From Acidobacteriota bacterium (lineage in GTDB: Bacteria; Acidobacteriota; Polarisedimenticolia; J045), in contig JAUZRX010000051.1 in assembly GCA_030949985.1 (NCBI GenBank), forward strand, positions 62,001 through 126,000: a DNA stretch of 64,000 bases. The letters are read 5' to 3'. Positions within the stretch are counted from its first letter, which is position 1. Each line of letters opens with the position of its first letter. Of the stretch, positions 23,416 through 31,798 are shown in pieces. A program made the translations under genes and the position numbers. The notes under the pieces are model-generated. The model was not told where the DNA came from and made no database searches. It was given only the letters and a program-made list of their open reading frames with translations.

Positions 23416-25337
23416 TGTCCTTCGCACGGCGGATCGATCCCTCGATCGCGGGCCCTGCCGCCGTGGCCCTGGTGCTGCGGGGGCTGCACTTCGTCTTCCT
23501 GGCCCGGCGCGATCCCCTCTTCGCGATTCCCGTGGTGGATGCCTGGTTTCACTTCGGTCAGGCCCAGATCATCGTCAGCCAGGGCTGGCTGCTGCCCCAC
23601 TCGGGGGCCTTCTACAAGGGGCCCTTCTACTCCTACATGGCCGCGGTGCTGATCGCCGTGCTCGGTGACCACACCGCCGTGCTGGCGGCGCGGGTGGTCG
23701 CGCTGGTCTGCGGCGTGGCCTCGGTGGTTCTGGTGGCGCGGCTGGCCCGTCGTCTGGCCGGCCCGCGCGCCGCCTGGATCGCCGGCTGCGCCCTGGCCTG
23801 GTGGGGGACGGCGATCTACTTCGACGCCACGCTCCTGCTCACGCCACTGGTGACGCTGATGCTGTTGGCGACTGCCGACCGCCTGCTGGCGGCCCTGGAT
23901 GGACCGCCCCACGGTTTTCTGGCCGCCGCCGGCGCCCTGCTCGGACTGCTCAGCATCACCCGGGCCAACGGCCTGCTGGCCGTCGTCGCCGCCGCCTGCT
24001 GGGCCATGCTGGCGGCCCGGCGCGGGTGGCTGGGCGAGGTGACGATGGCCCGGGCCGCGGGATCGGTGCTGATTCCCGCCATCCTGGTGGTTTCGCCCGT
24101 GACCCTGCGCAACACCTTCTACGCCCACGACCCGGTGATCGTCTCCTGGAACGGGGGCATCAACCTCTTCATGGGCAACGACCCGGCCTTCGACCAGGGA
24201 TCGGGAAACTGGCACCCTGACCTGACCTGGACCCGACTGTACACGGCACCGGAAAAGCTCGGCCTGACCCGGGGCAGTGAACATCAGCGCTTTTTCCTGC
24301 GCCAGAGCGTGCAGCGATGGCTCCACGACCCCGCCGGTGGCGCCGCCCTGCTCGCCCGCAAGGCCCTGTTGCTGCTGACGGCCTACGAGATTCCCAACAA
24401 TCGGCGTTTCGATTCGGTGCGCGCCTACTCGCCGATCCTGAAGGTGTTGATGGCCCACGGTTCGTTCTGGGCCCTGCCACTGAGCCTCGGAGGGCCGTGG
24501 CTCGCCGCGGGCCTGGTGCTCGCCGCCGCCGGCGGGCGCCGGCGCGGGGGGCTGGCCCTGTTGCTGCTGGCGGTGGCCTGGGCCGCCGCCCCGGTGCTCT
24601 TCTTCAACACCGCTCGCTACCGGTTGCCCGCCCTGGTGTTGTTGATGCCGGTGGCGGCGGCCGGGTGGGTCGGGGGGCGGCGGGGCAGGGCGAGAGTCGT
24701 GGCGGCGGTGGTGGGTGGGACCATGCTGGTCGTGGGAGCCGTCACCATGCCCAAGGACTCCATGCTGCCGCCCCCGGACCCGGTGTTGCTCGGCGATGTG
24801 CTCGACCACGCCGGCCGCTCCGATCAGGCCCTCGAGGCCTATCGCCGGGCCTGGCAGGCCGAGCCGGACAATCCCTTCTCCCTGGCCCGGCTGGGCGATG
24901 CGCTGCAGAAGGCCGGGCAATGCGAGCAGGCGCTGCCGCTCTATGCGCGGATCGAGCACGACGCCGCCCTCGATCGACCGTGGCGACAGGCCGCCGTACG
25001 CTCTCGCGGGCGCTGCCTGGCGCTGTTGGGTCGCTTCGACGAGGCCGAGGCGGCCTATCGTGAATTTCTCGCCGACGACCCGGATCATCCGACAAGCGGT
25101 GAACGTCCCGAGTTCTTCCTCCGGGACATCCCGCCGATCACGGCCTGTGAGTACCGGGGAGAATTGGCCGATCTCCTCGTCCGGGCCGGTCGGCGAGAGC
25201 TGGCGGTGGTCGAACTGGGGCGAATCCTGACGGAGTGCGCCGAGGCCGAAGAGCTGAGCCGCCGGGCGCGCCAGGCCTTGCGCCGACTCTCGGGCGAGAC
25301 GATCTTCCGCCAGCGAGGGAGGAGGCCGTCACCATGA
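23415..25337 (+). CDS. GT-C-type membrane glycosyltransferase with C-terminal TPR region
   Basis: The 640-residue protein has about ten to twelve membrane helices in residues 10-460 and a soluble C-terminal part of about 170 residues with TPR-like helices (HAGRSDQALEAYRRAWQAEP, 'ARLGDALQKAGQCEQALPLYARI', GRFDEAEAAYREFLADDP). The first periplasmic loop contains VVDAWFHFGQA with an acidic residue where GT-C enzymes (ArnT/PMT type) have the catalytic Asp. It probably transfers a sugar from a polyprenyl-phosphate donor. Alternatively it is a TPR membrane protein without activity. TGATG overlap with the acylase stop supports ATG 23415; GTG 23412 is also in frame. Confidence 0.75.
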   Translation: MSFARRIDPSIAGPAAVALVLRGLHFVFLARRDPLFAIPVVDAWFHFGQAQIIVSQGWLLPHSGAFYKGPFYSYMAAVLIAVLGDHTAVLAARVVALVCGVASVVLVARLARRLAGPRAAWIAGCALAWWGTAIYFDATLLLTPLVTLMLLATADRLLAALDGPPHGFLAAAGALLGLLSITRANGLLAVVAAACWAMLAARRGWLGEVTMARAAGSVLIPAILVVSPVTLRNTFYAHDPVIVSWNGGINLFMGNDPAFDQGSGNWHPDLTWTRLYTAPEKLGLTRGSEHQRFFLRQSVQRWLHDPAGGAALLARKALLLLTAYEIPNNRRFDSVRAYSPILKVLMAHGSFWALPLSLGGPWLAAGLVLAAAGGRRRGGLALLLLAVAWAAAPVLFFNTARYRLPALVLLMPVAAAGWVGGRRGRARVVAAVVGGTMLVVGAVTMPKDSMLPPPDPVLLGDVLDHAGRSDQALEAYRRAWQAEPDNPFSLARLGDALQKAGQCEQALPLYARIEHDAALDRPWRQAAVRSRGRCLALLGRFDEAEAAYREFLADDPDHPTSGERPEFFLRDIPPITACEYRGELADLLVRAGRRELAVVELGRILTECAEAEELSRRARQALRRLSGETIFRQRGRRPSP

Positions 25338-25350
25338 GGAAAGGGGTTTG

Positions 25351-27153
25351 ATGACGCTGCGAGACCTGCTCTCCCTGGCGCTGGTCGGCTTGCTGTTGCC
25401 GGTGTTACCGGTCCTCGCCGCTCCTCCCCCGGACGCGCCCCCCGATGGGGCGGCGGCCTTCGGCCCCCTGCACAACTTCGGCCCCTACCGCTGCCTGGCC
25501 CGGTGGGACGAGGGCTCGTGGCTGCTGGGGACCCGCGGGCAGACCCTCCGCCTGGATGCCGCTTCGGGAGAGGTGATCGAAAAGTGGCCGGAGCGGTTGG
25601 ACCGCCTGGCCGAGGCGCGTGACGGTTCCCTGTGGGGCCTGAGCGACGGCCGGTTGGTGGTGTTCGACCGCGGAGCCGATCCGCCCTCGAAGCTCGTCGC
25701 CGAACGGGACTACGACCGCCTGGCCTGGTTGGCGGCGGTCTCGGCGCGGGAGGCGTGGGTGCTCGACCCCCCGGATCGGCTGGAGCGGATCCAGTTCGCG
25801 GGAGGGGAGCCGCGGATTCTCGCCCTGGAACTCTCCGCCCCGGCGACGGGGCCTGTGCTGGTCGACGGCCAGGGCCGGCTCTACTGGCTCGGGGCGTGCC
25901 TGGAGTCCCCGCCCGCGGCCCTCGGGCGTCCCCGGCGATCGCGCCGCTGCACTCTTTTCACACTGGGGGATCCGGGGGAAGCGCCCCGGGCGCTGGCCGA
26001 CGGCATCGATGATCTGGCGCTGCACCCCGACGGCCATCTGGCGGTGCTGACCAGCGAGGGCGGCGTGCGGCATCCCGACGGGAGTCGGGAAGATCTTCCC
26101 TCGCCTCGACCGGGTCCCGGGGCGGAGACCTTCCTGGCCTTCAGCCCGGGGGACACCCCCTGGCTGGTGGACAGTCTGCATGGCGAGATCTGGGCCTTCC
26201 AGGCGGGACAATGGCTTTCCCAGCCACCGTTGCCCCGGATCCTCGGCGGCGTGGAGGCCGTCGTCGCGGGCCGGGAAGACGGCGAGGTACTGGTTCTCGG
26301 GGTGGGCGCCCTGGCGGCCTGGCGCCCGGGCCGGCCCGCGACCTTCGTGATCCAGGCTCCGCTTCAAAGTCGCCTGCCGACAGTGATCTGGCTGGTGGCC
26401 CTGGCGGCGGTCATGGGCCTGGCGGCAGCCTTCGTCGGCGGTGTCCTGGTCTTCCAGCGGCTGCGGCGGGAGTCGGGTCGGCCCTGGTCGGCCCTCGATG
26501 GTCTGACCGGCGTGCTGGCCTTCATCGTCGGCCAGGTGGTGACGCAGTTGTCGCTCCTGGTGGGCCTCGGCTGGCGCCTCGAGGATCCCAGGGCGCTGCT
26601 GGCCGCCTTCGCGGGCGGTGCGGTGGCGGCGGGAGCCTGGCTCGGCGGCCGTCTGCGCGCGCGGGGCCGGCGCTGGAGCGAGATCGGCCTGGGTACCCGT
26701 CGGCTCCGGCGGGATGTTCTCTGGGGCCTGGTGGCGGCCCCGCCCGCCTGGCTTGCCGTGACCGCTGTGGGCCTGGCCGCCGAGCGTCTGGGGCTGCCGG
26801 AGTTTCTCTACAGGCAGAGCGGCGCGGCGCAGATCTTCGACGTGAGAACTCCGGCCGACATCGTCCTGGTGGCGCTTATCGGTGTCGTCCTGGCCCCCTT
26901 GTCCGAGGAGATCGTCTTCCGCGGTTTCCTGCTGACATCCCTTCGCCACCGCTGGGGGGACCTGGCCGCCCTGCTGGCAACGTCGGCGATCTTCGGCGCG
27001 ATCCATGGGGAAGGCGTGATGACCGTGGGGCTGCTGGGCCTGGCCTTCGGGTGGCTCACCCTCCGGCGCGCGAGCCTGTGGCCCGCGATCTGCGCCCATG
27101 CGCTGGTCAACGGCGTGTCCCTGGCGCTGCTGATCGCCGGCGTGGCCCGATAG
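25351..27153 (+). CDS. beta-propeller-like periplasmic domain fused to CPBP intramembrane protease
   Basis: The 600-residue protein has a signal peptide or first helix (1-25), then about 310 residues of short repeated strands resembling a propeller (RWDEGSWLLGTRGQTLRLD, 'DGSLWGLSDGRLVVFDRG', 'LHPDGHLAVLTSEGGVRHPDG'), a membrane segment near 340-365, and a C-terminal eight-helix CPBP (Abi/CAAX-like) domain. The CPBP motifs are EEIVFRGFLL (near 518), FGAIHGE (near 548) and HALVNGVSLAL (near 584), supplying the catalytic Glu-Glu-His-His set. CPBP enzymes cleave prenylated or membrane substrates. The extra sensor-like domain is unusual. ATG 25351 has AGGAAAGGGG upstream and starts 13 bases after the GT-C gene. 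Confidence 0.82.
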   Translation: MTLRDLLSLALVGLLLPVLPVLAAPPPDAPPDGAAAFGPLHNFGPYRCLARWDEGSWLLGTRGQTLRLDAASGEVIEKWPERLDRLAEARDGSLWGLSDGRLVVFDRGADPPSKLVAERDYDRLAWLAAVSAREAWVLDPPDRLERIQFAGGEPRILALELSAPATGPVLVDGQGRLYWLGACLESPPAALGRPRRSRRCTLFTLGDPGEAPRALADGIDDLALHPDGHLAVLTSEGGVRHPDGSREDLPSPRPGPGAETFLAFSPGDTPWLVDSLHGEIWAFQAGQWLSQPPLPRILGGVEAVVAGREDGEVLVLGVGALAAWRPGRPATFVIQAPLQSRLPTVIWLVALAAVMGLAAAFVGGVLVFQRLRRESGRPWSALDGLTGVLAFIVGQVVTQLSLLVGLGWRLEDPRALLAAFAGGAVAAGAWLGGRLRARGRRWSEIGLGTRRLRRDVLWGLVAAPPAWLAVTAVGLAAERLGLPEFLYRQSGAAQIFDVRTPADIVLVALIGVVLAPLSEEIVFRGFLLTSLRHRWGDLAALLATSAIFGAIHGEGVMTVGLLGLAFGWLTLRRASLWPAICAHALVNGVSLALLIAGVAR

Positions 27154-27167
27154 CCTCGAACCGTGCC

Positions 27168-29294
27168 TCAGGGGGCGACCTGGAAGTCGGCCCGTGCCCG
27201 CACGCCCCGGGGGAGGGGATGGTCGGGGTCGAAGGGGATCTCGCTGACCAGGGTCGGGTCGGCGGTCGCGTCGAGCACCGCGAAAGAGTAGGCGCCGGGT
27301 TCCAGGCTGTACTCCGGAAGGGTCAGCAGGGCCGGCGCGCAGAACGGTCCCCGGGCCCTGGTGGGGGCCACGTGGAGGGCGTCCGGCGAAAAGGCCTGGA
27401 CGACCTGGGCGCCCTGGCCTTCGACCCGTCGCAGCAGGAAGTGGCGCATGCGCGCCCCGGCGTCGGCAGGATCGGGCCCGCACAGCAGGTAGCGCAGAAA
27501 GATCCGATCGGCCACCGTGGCCGGCGCGTGGTCGTCCACCTGGCGGGCCACGGTTCTCGCCTTGTCACGCTCGATCGTTTTCGCGCCCGGTTGCCAGAGG
27601 AAGTCACGTCCCGAGGCGGCCTGGACCCGCGCTGCGTAGATCGTCCATTCCTTTTCACCCTTCTTCCGGATCATGGCCGCGCTCTGGCCGGCTCCCGAAA
27701 GGTCGGTCGCCATGTCGGTGATCACGCCGCGGGCGGTGTAGAGCCCGTCCTTCTTGAACAGGCAGGGGAGCTGCACGGCGATGCCGGCGGTGGAATCGGG
27801 GCGTGGCGGCCGCTTGAGACGGATCTCGAGCGGTCCCGTCTTCTCGGCCCCCAGTTCGCAGACCGGGAGCGCGCTGCGACCCGTGTCATGGAGCACGACC
27901 GCGTCGACGAGAATGCGTGCCCGGACGCCGCCTTCGGGGAGCGGCAGCCAGGTCAGATCCCGCAGCGGCGCGCGCACCCGGACCGGCAGGATTTCACGAT
28001 CGCCGATCTCCATCGGGTAGGCCAGGGTCGTCACCACGGCGGGATCGTTGAAGTCTTCGGGGGAGAAAAGGGCGGCGATCCGCCGATTGCGGCGCACGGC
28101 CTTGAGGCTGGGTAGGGTGATCTGGGACGGCGCGACGACCCGGTAGTTCCACATGTCGGGGTACTTGGTCGTGTCGATCTTGACGACCAGGTTGTGCCGT
28201 TCGGTGCGATCGGGATTCGATGGCACCGGAAGGCTGAGCAGGTAGTGGCAGGAAAGCTGCTCGGCGACCCCTTCGAAGACCTGGGTCAGTCGCCCGGTGC
28301 GGCGGATGGACTGGCCCCCCGTCTCTTGCGCCAGTAGCGATAGCAGCTCGGAGGCGCCGCTCTTGCGGCGCGAGAGACCTTCGACGTCCACCGTCCAGAT
28401 CCGGAAACCCAGCTTGGCCAGTTCCCGCAGGCCCTGGACCGCCTGGTCGAACCGCTCGACGCGTAACATGCGGAAGGCCTCGGAGGAGAAGAGAATGACG
28501 GCCTTGGCTCCCGGCATGCTGCTGTGAGCGCGCAGGATCGCCTCGAGGGCCGCCATGCCGGCCTCGGGGTCGACGGTGCGCTGGGCCTCGAAAAAGAGCG
28601 AGTTCATGGTGATCTCGGCTCCGGCGGCGCTCTGGTCGTCGGTGAAGAGCTGGATCGGCGAGGGGCCGAAGGACTCGAGGAGGCTGCCGAGGGTGACGCG
28701 TTTCATCTCCGGTACGTCTTCCGTACCGGGAGCAACGAACTCGCCACCGCGGAAACTCGTGCCCCGAACGATTTCCGCCGCGCGGTGCAGGGCCTGGGGG
28801 TCCTTGGTGAAGCCATCGGTCAGTTGTCGTACCTGGCGCGTCAGGCCGTAGATCTTGTAGACCTCCTGCCCCTCGGGGGCCTTGTCGGCGATCTGGTCGA
28901 TGGCCTCGGCGACGCGGAATCGCCCGCGGGCGTCGAGGTAGTTGAAATCGACGACCGTGATTACCGGCACCTGGGGCGGTGGGCCGGAGGTGGTGGCGTG
29001 CTCCTGCCGGCAGAAGACGTCGAACTTGACTTTCGACCGCTGCTGGTCGCTCAGCCGGCGACCGTCGAGACGCAGGTCGAAATGCTGGAGGGTCAGGCCC
29101 GGCACCGATGCGTAAGTCTTCGCGTTCGGGTCCAGTACCGAGACATCCACCTGCACCATGCGGATTTCGACCCGTTCTTCCTTGGTCGTCGCCAGGGGAC
29201 GGTCGTCCGCCGCGTCGGCGGGCGCCCCCGCCGCCATCAGGACGAGGCAAAAGAAGGGAAGAGCGGACATGATGGAAAGAACCGGTTTTTTCAC
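27168..29294 (-). CDS. secreted VWA-domain protein of acidobacterial type
   Basis: The 708-residue protein begins with a signal peptide (VKKPVLSIMSALPFFCLVLM), then 'VQVDVSVLDPNAKTYASVPGL' with an 'L..F.LRLDGRRL' block typical of the VWA-like proteins numerous in Acidobacteriota, followed by a von Willebrand A-like fold with 'VITVVDFNYLD', 'KAVILFSSEAFRML', 'LGFRIWTVDVEGLSRRKSG' and 'LLSLLAQETGGQSIRRTG'. The MIDAS DxSxS motif is not canonical (DFNYL), so metal binding may be lost. The C-terminal half is beta-rich and unassigned. GTG 29294 is chosen because AGGGGG lies five bases upstream and it gives a two-lysine signal peptide; ATG 29270 is the alternative. Function unknown. Confidence 0.75.
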   Translation of the reverse strand: MKKPVLSIMSALPFFCLVLMAAGAPADAADDRPLATTKEERVEIRMVQVDVSVLDPNAKTYASVPGLTLQHFDLRLDGRRLSDQQRSKVKFDVFCRQEHATTSGPPPQVPVITVVDFNYLDARGRFRVAEAIDQIADKAPEGQEVYKIYGLTRQVRQLTDGFTKDPQALHRAAEIVRGTSFRGGEFVAPGTEDVPEMKRVTLGSLLESFGPSPIQLFTDDQSAAGAEITMNSLFFEAQRTVDPEAGMAALEAILRAHSSMPGAKAVILFSSEAFRMLRVERFDQAVQGLRELAKLGFRIWTVDVEGLSRRKSGASELLSLLAQETGGQSIRRTGRLTQVFEGVAEQLSCHYLLSLPVPSNPDRTERHNLVVKIDTTKYPDMWNYRVVAPSQITLPSLKAVRRNRRIAALFSPEDFNDPAVVTTLAYPMEIGDREILPVRVRAPLRDLTWLPLPEGGVRARILVDAVVLHDTGRSALPVCELGAEKTGPLEIRLKRPPRPDSTAGIAVQLPCLFKKDGLYTARGVITDMATDLSGAGQSAAMIRKKGEKEWTIYAARVQAASGRDFLWQPGAKTIERDKARTVARQVDDHAPATVADRIFLRYLLCGPDPADAGARMRHFLLRRVEGQGAQVVQAFSPDALHVAPTRARGPFCAPALLTLPEYSLEPGAYSFAVLDATADPTLVSEIPFDPDHPLPRGVRARADFQVAP

Positions 29295-29513
29295 AAGAAC
29301 CCCCTGAACTCCCGATTCCGGGGAGAGACCGCGGCGCCGGGACGGCACAGGGAAAACGATATCACTTCCCCCGGCAACGTTGAAAAATCGCGAACAGTCC
29401 TGTTGCAGCGGCGGGATTTTCGGGGCCGGGCCCTCAAGTCGGCCCCCCTCCGGCCGATGAGTACGTAGACCGGGAGTGTGGCCTGCCGCCTCCGGGTCGG
29501 GAAAGGGGCGAAG

Positions 29514-29726
29514 ATGCTTGAAGTCAATCCGCTCAACTCGCTGCCCCAGCACAAGGGTGTCGCTCAGCCGACCAGCGCCGAAGTGGAGAAGAAAAAGGAA
29601 AAACAGACCCGGGCCAGGAGCCGGGTGGGCCAGCCGCCGGACACGCGAAAACCCCATGCGCCCAGCTCCGACGGCCATGCCGGCCCCGGCGGTCGTCCCG
29701 GGTCTCACCTCGACGTGAAGGGCTGA
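29514..29726 (+). CDS. possible small protein (70 residues)
   Basis: A small reading frame begins with ATG 29514, preceded by AAAGGGGCG, and encodes MLEVNPLNSLPQHKG followed by a Lys/Glu-rich stretch (EVEKKKEKQ) and a Pro/Gly/Arg-rich tail ending in HLDVKG. G or C at most third codon positions is consistent with coding, but the GC content makes chance frames common. I recognise no family. The 219 bases before it (29295-29513) hold the upstream region of the VWA gene, with no clear promoter. Confidence 0.35.
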   Translation: MLEVNPLNSLPQHKGVAQPTSAEVEKKKEKQTRARSRVGQPPDTRKPHAPSSDGHAGPGGRPGSHLDVKG

Positions 29727-29739
29727 ACGTCAGATCGGG

Positions 29740-29769
29740 TTGCGGGTTCCGGGCCGCTGCCCGTATATG
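29740..29769 (+). promoter_or_regulatory. candidate promoter of the VCBS/UnbV gene
   Basis: TTGCGG (29740-29745) and TATATG (29764-29769) are spaced by 18 bases, with three and four matches to consensus. Transcription would start near 29776, just inside or after the hairpin arm described next. Confidence 0.3.
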
Positions 29770-29770
29770 A

Positions 29771-29803
29771 GTCGACCCAGAGGAGGGCTTACCATGGGTC
29801 GAC
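29771..29803 (+). promoter_or_regulatory. inverted repeat enclosing ribosome site and start codon
   Basis: GTCGACCC (29771-29778) and GGGTCGAC (29796-29803) are perfect complements. The 17-base loop contains the AGGAGGG ribosome site (29780-29786), and the second arm begins with the G of the ATG (29794-29796). In RNA the stem would hide or present the start region. Confidence 0.45.
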
Positions 29804-31746
29804 CGGCGACGTCCCCGGCTTTTGCTGTATATTTGCTTATTGCCGCTTTCGCGGCCCTGCCGACGGCCGTGTGGGGCGCCGACCCCACGCCGCCCTACTT
29901 CACCAACGTGACGGCCGGATCGGGCCTCGAGGGCGTCCCCGCCTATCGTGTCTCCGTGGGCGACCTCAACGGAGACGGCTATCCGGACATCCTGATTCAC
30001 TTCGAGCCGAACCATGCCGCGGGAGACGTGGTCGACAAGCAGTGGCTCTATCTCAACGAGCCGGGCGACGATCCGAACGACCCGTTCAGCCGCAAGTTCG
30101 TCGATCACACCGCCGGCTCGGGGATCCGGGACAATCGGCAGGGCACGGCCGACGGCCGCCAGTCCGACGCCGCGATCTTCGCGGACGTGGACAACGACGG
30201 CGACCTCGATATCTTCACCAACGTCTATCTGCACCGCAGCTACGACCTGGACTTCGGTACCAACGACCTGCTGCTCAACGACGGCAACGCTCATTTCAGC
30301 CTGGCGCCGGATTCGCCGTTCCACCTCGAACCGACCTACAACACGCCGGCGGCGGTCTTTCTCGATTACGACAACGACTCGGCCATCGACCTGTTCATCG
30401 GCAACTGGTACAAGCCCGACAGTACGCTGACCCGGGACCAACTCTACAAGGGGAGCGGCGACGGCGGATTCAGCAACGTCACGGTGGGTACGGGTATCGA
30501 CCAGGTCAACACCTGTGTCTACGCGGTGGCGGCCTTCGATTCCAACGGTGACGGCCTGATGGATCTCTTCGCACCGCCATACAGTCGTACGGTGTTCGGC
30601 TCGATTCCGCGCCAGTACCAGAACAATGGAGACGGCACCTTCACCCAGGTTCAGGCCACCACGCACTACGACGAGTATCGCGGGATTTTCGGCCAGAAGG
30701 TTTCCTTCGGCAGCATGCCTCGAGATTACGACAACGACGGAGACGAAGACTTCTTCGAGATCATGACCCATGGAGAAGGCGACGGCGCGACGGGAGTTCA
30801 TTCGACGGTGGTGACCAACGACGGGGGGATCTTCTCCTGGGATTTCGACCGCGTTTCGGGGCGGGCCGCCGAGGATCCCGACACGACCCACCACGGAGAT
30901 CATTTCGCGAGCTGGATCGATTTCGACGGTGACATGCTGGTCGATTTCATTCTCACGGAAAGCGGCTACGGCAACAACCGTCTCTACCTCTTCAGGCAGG
31001 CCGCCGACCATACCTTCTCGCCGGTCACGGTGGATTCGGGGCTCAACGAGATCAACATCGACAATCTGCCGCCGGGCTACGTCACGCCGCTGGACTACGA
31101 CCGCGACGGTGACGAGGACCTGTTGATCACCTGTGGCGACACGGGTGTCCGGCTCTACCGCAACGACGTGGGCACCGACAACAACTGGCTCGCCATCAAG
31201 CTGGTGGGCGTCGGGGCGCCGGGATACGCCAACAAGAGCGCGATCGGAGCCCGCGTGGCGGTGACCGCCGGCGGCGTGACCCAGACGCAGACGGTCTACG
31301 CGGGCAACGGGCACGAAGGGCCGATGCGCCCCCTGACGCTGCACTTCGGCCTGGGCGGCGCGACGACGGTGGACAGCGTCCGGGTGCGCTGGCCCAACAC
31401 GGCCCTGGTCGAGCAGGAACTGACCGGGGTGGGCATCAACCAGTTCCTGACGATCCACGAACCCTGCGACGGCGCGACGGATCCCACGGGCTTGCTGATC
31501 AGCAAGCAGGGGAGCGACCTGTTGCTCGAGTGGGACGACCCGGCGGATCCGGGCGTGAGCTGGAACGTCTATCGCGACGGCGATCCGGACCCCTCCACCT
31601 GGGGGGCGGCGCACGCCGCCGGCGTGGGGGACGAGGATCCCGGGACGCCCGGTATCCAGTACACGGATGTGGGCGCGGCATCCGACGGCGCACGGTGGTT
31701 CTACCTGGTCACGGCCACCAACGTGTGCGGCGAGACCCCGCTGTAG
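29794..31746 (+). CDS. secreted FG-GAP/VCBS repeat protein with ASPIC/UnbV domain
   Basis: The 650-residue protein has a signal peptide (about 1-28) and then a propeller of FG-GAP-like repeats with calcium loops: VGDLNGDGYPDILIHF, 'FADVDNDGDLDIFTN', 'FLDYDNDSAIDLFIGN', 'AFDSNGDGLMDLFAP', 'DYDNDGDEDFFEI', 'DYDRDGDEDLLITC'. An ASPIC/UnbV segment follows (NNWLAIKLVG...'GARVAVTAGG', 'LHFGLGGATTVDSVRVRWP'), then a short fibronectin-like C-terminus. Such proteins are surface or secreted and probably bind carbohydrates or proteins. It ends in ETPL* right after a Cys-containing strand; no sorting signal is evident. The ATG has AGGAGGG upstream. It is convergent with the CBM9/DUF5916 gene. Confidence 0.88.
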   Translation: MGRPATSPAFAVYLLIAAFAALPTAVWGADPTPPYFTNVTAGSGLEGVPAYRVSVGDLNGDGYPDILIHFEPNHAAGDVVDKQWLYLNEPGDDPNDPFSRKFVDHTAGSGIRDNRQGTADGRQSDAAIFADVDNDGDLDIFTNVYLHRSYDLDFGTNDLLLNDGNAHFSLAPDSPFHLEPTYNTPAAVFLDYDNDSAIDLFIGNWYKPDSTLTRDQLYKGSGDGGFSNVTVGTGIDQVNTCVYAVAAFDSNGDGLMDLFAPPYSRTVFGSIPRQYQNNGDGTFTQVQATTHYDEYRGIFGQKVSFGSMPRDYDNDGDEDFFEIMTHGEGDGATGVHSTVVTNDGGIFSWDFDRVSGRAAEDPDTTHHGDHFASWIDFDGDMLVDFILTESGYGNNRLYLFRQAADHTFSPVTVDSGLNEINIDNLPPGYVTPLDYDRDGDEDLLITCGDTGVRLYRNDVGTDNNWLAIKLVGVGAPGYANKSAIGARVAVTAGGVTQTQTVYAGNGHEGPMRPLTLHFGLGGATTVDSVRVRWPNTALVEQELTGVGINQFLTIHEPCDGATDPTGLLISKQGSDLLLEWDDPADPGVSWNVYRDGDPDPSTWGAAHAAGVGDEDPGTPGIQYTDVGAASDGARWFYLVTATNVCGETPL

Positions 31747-31757
31747 GCCCGCGATTC

Positions 31758-31785
31758 CGGCGGCGGCCCCCGGGAGGCGCCGCCG
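31758..31785. terminator. GC-rich hairpin between convergent genes (no T-tail)
   Basis: CGGCGGCG and CGCCGCCG form an eight-base-pair stem around a 12-base loop in the 52-base gap between two converging genes. There is no T-tract on either side, so it is at best a weak or factor-assisted terminator. Confidence 0.3.
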
Positions 31786-31798
31786 CGGGATGGGGGGC

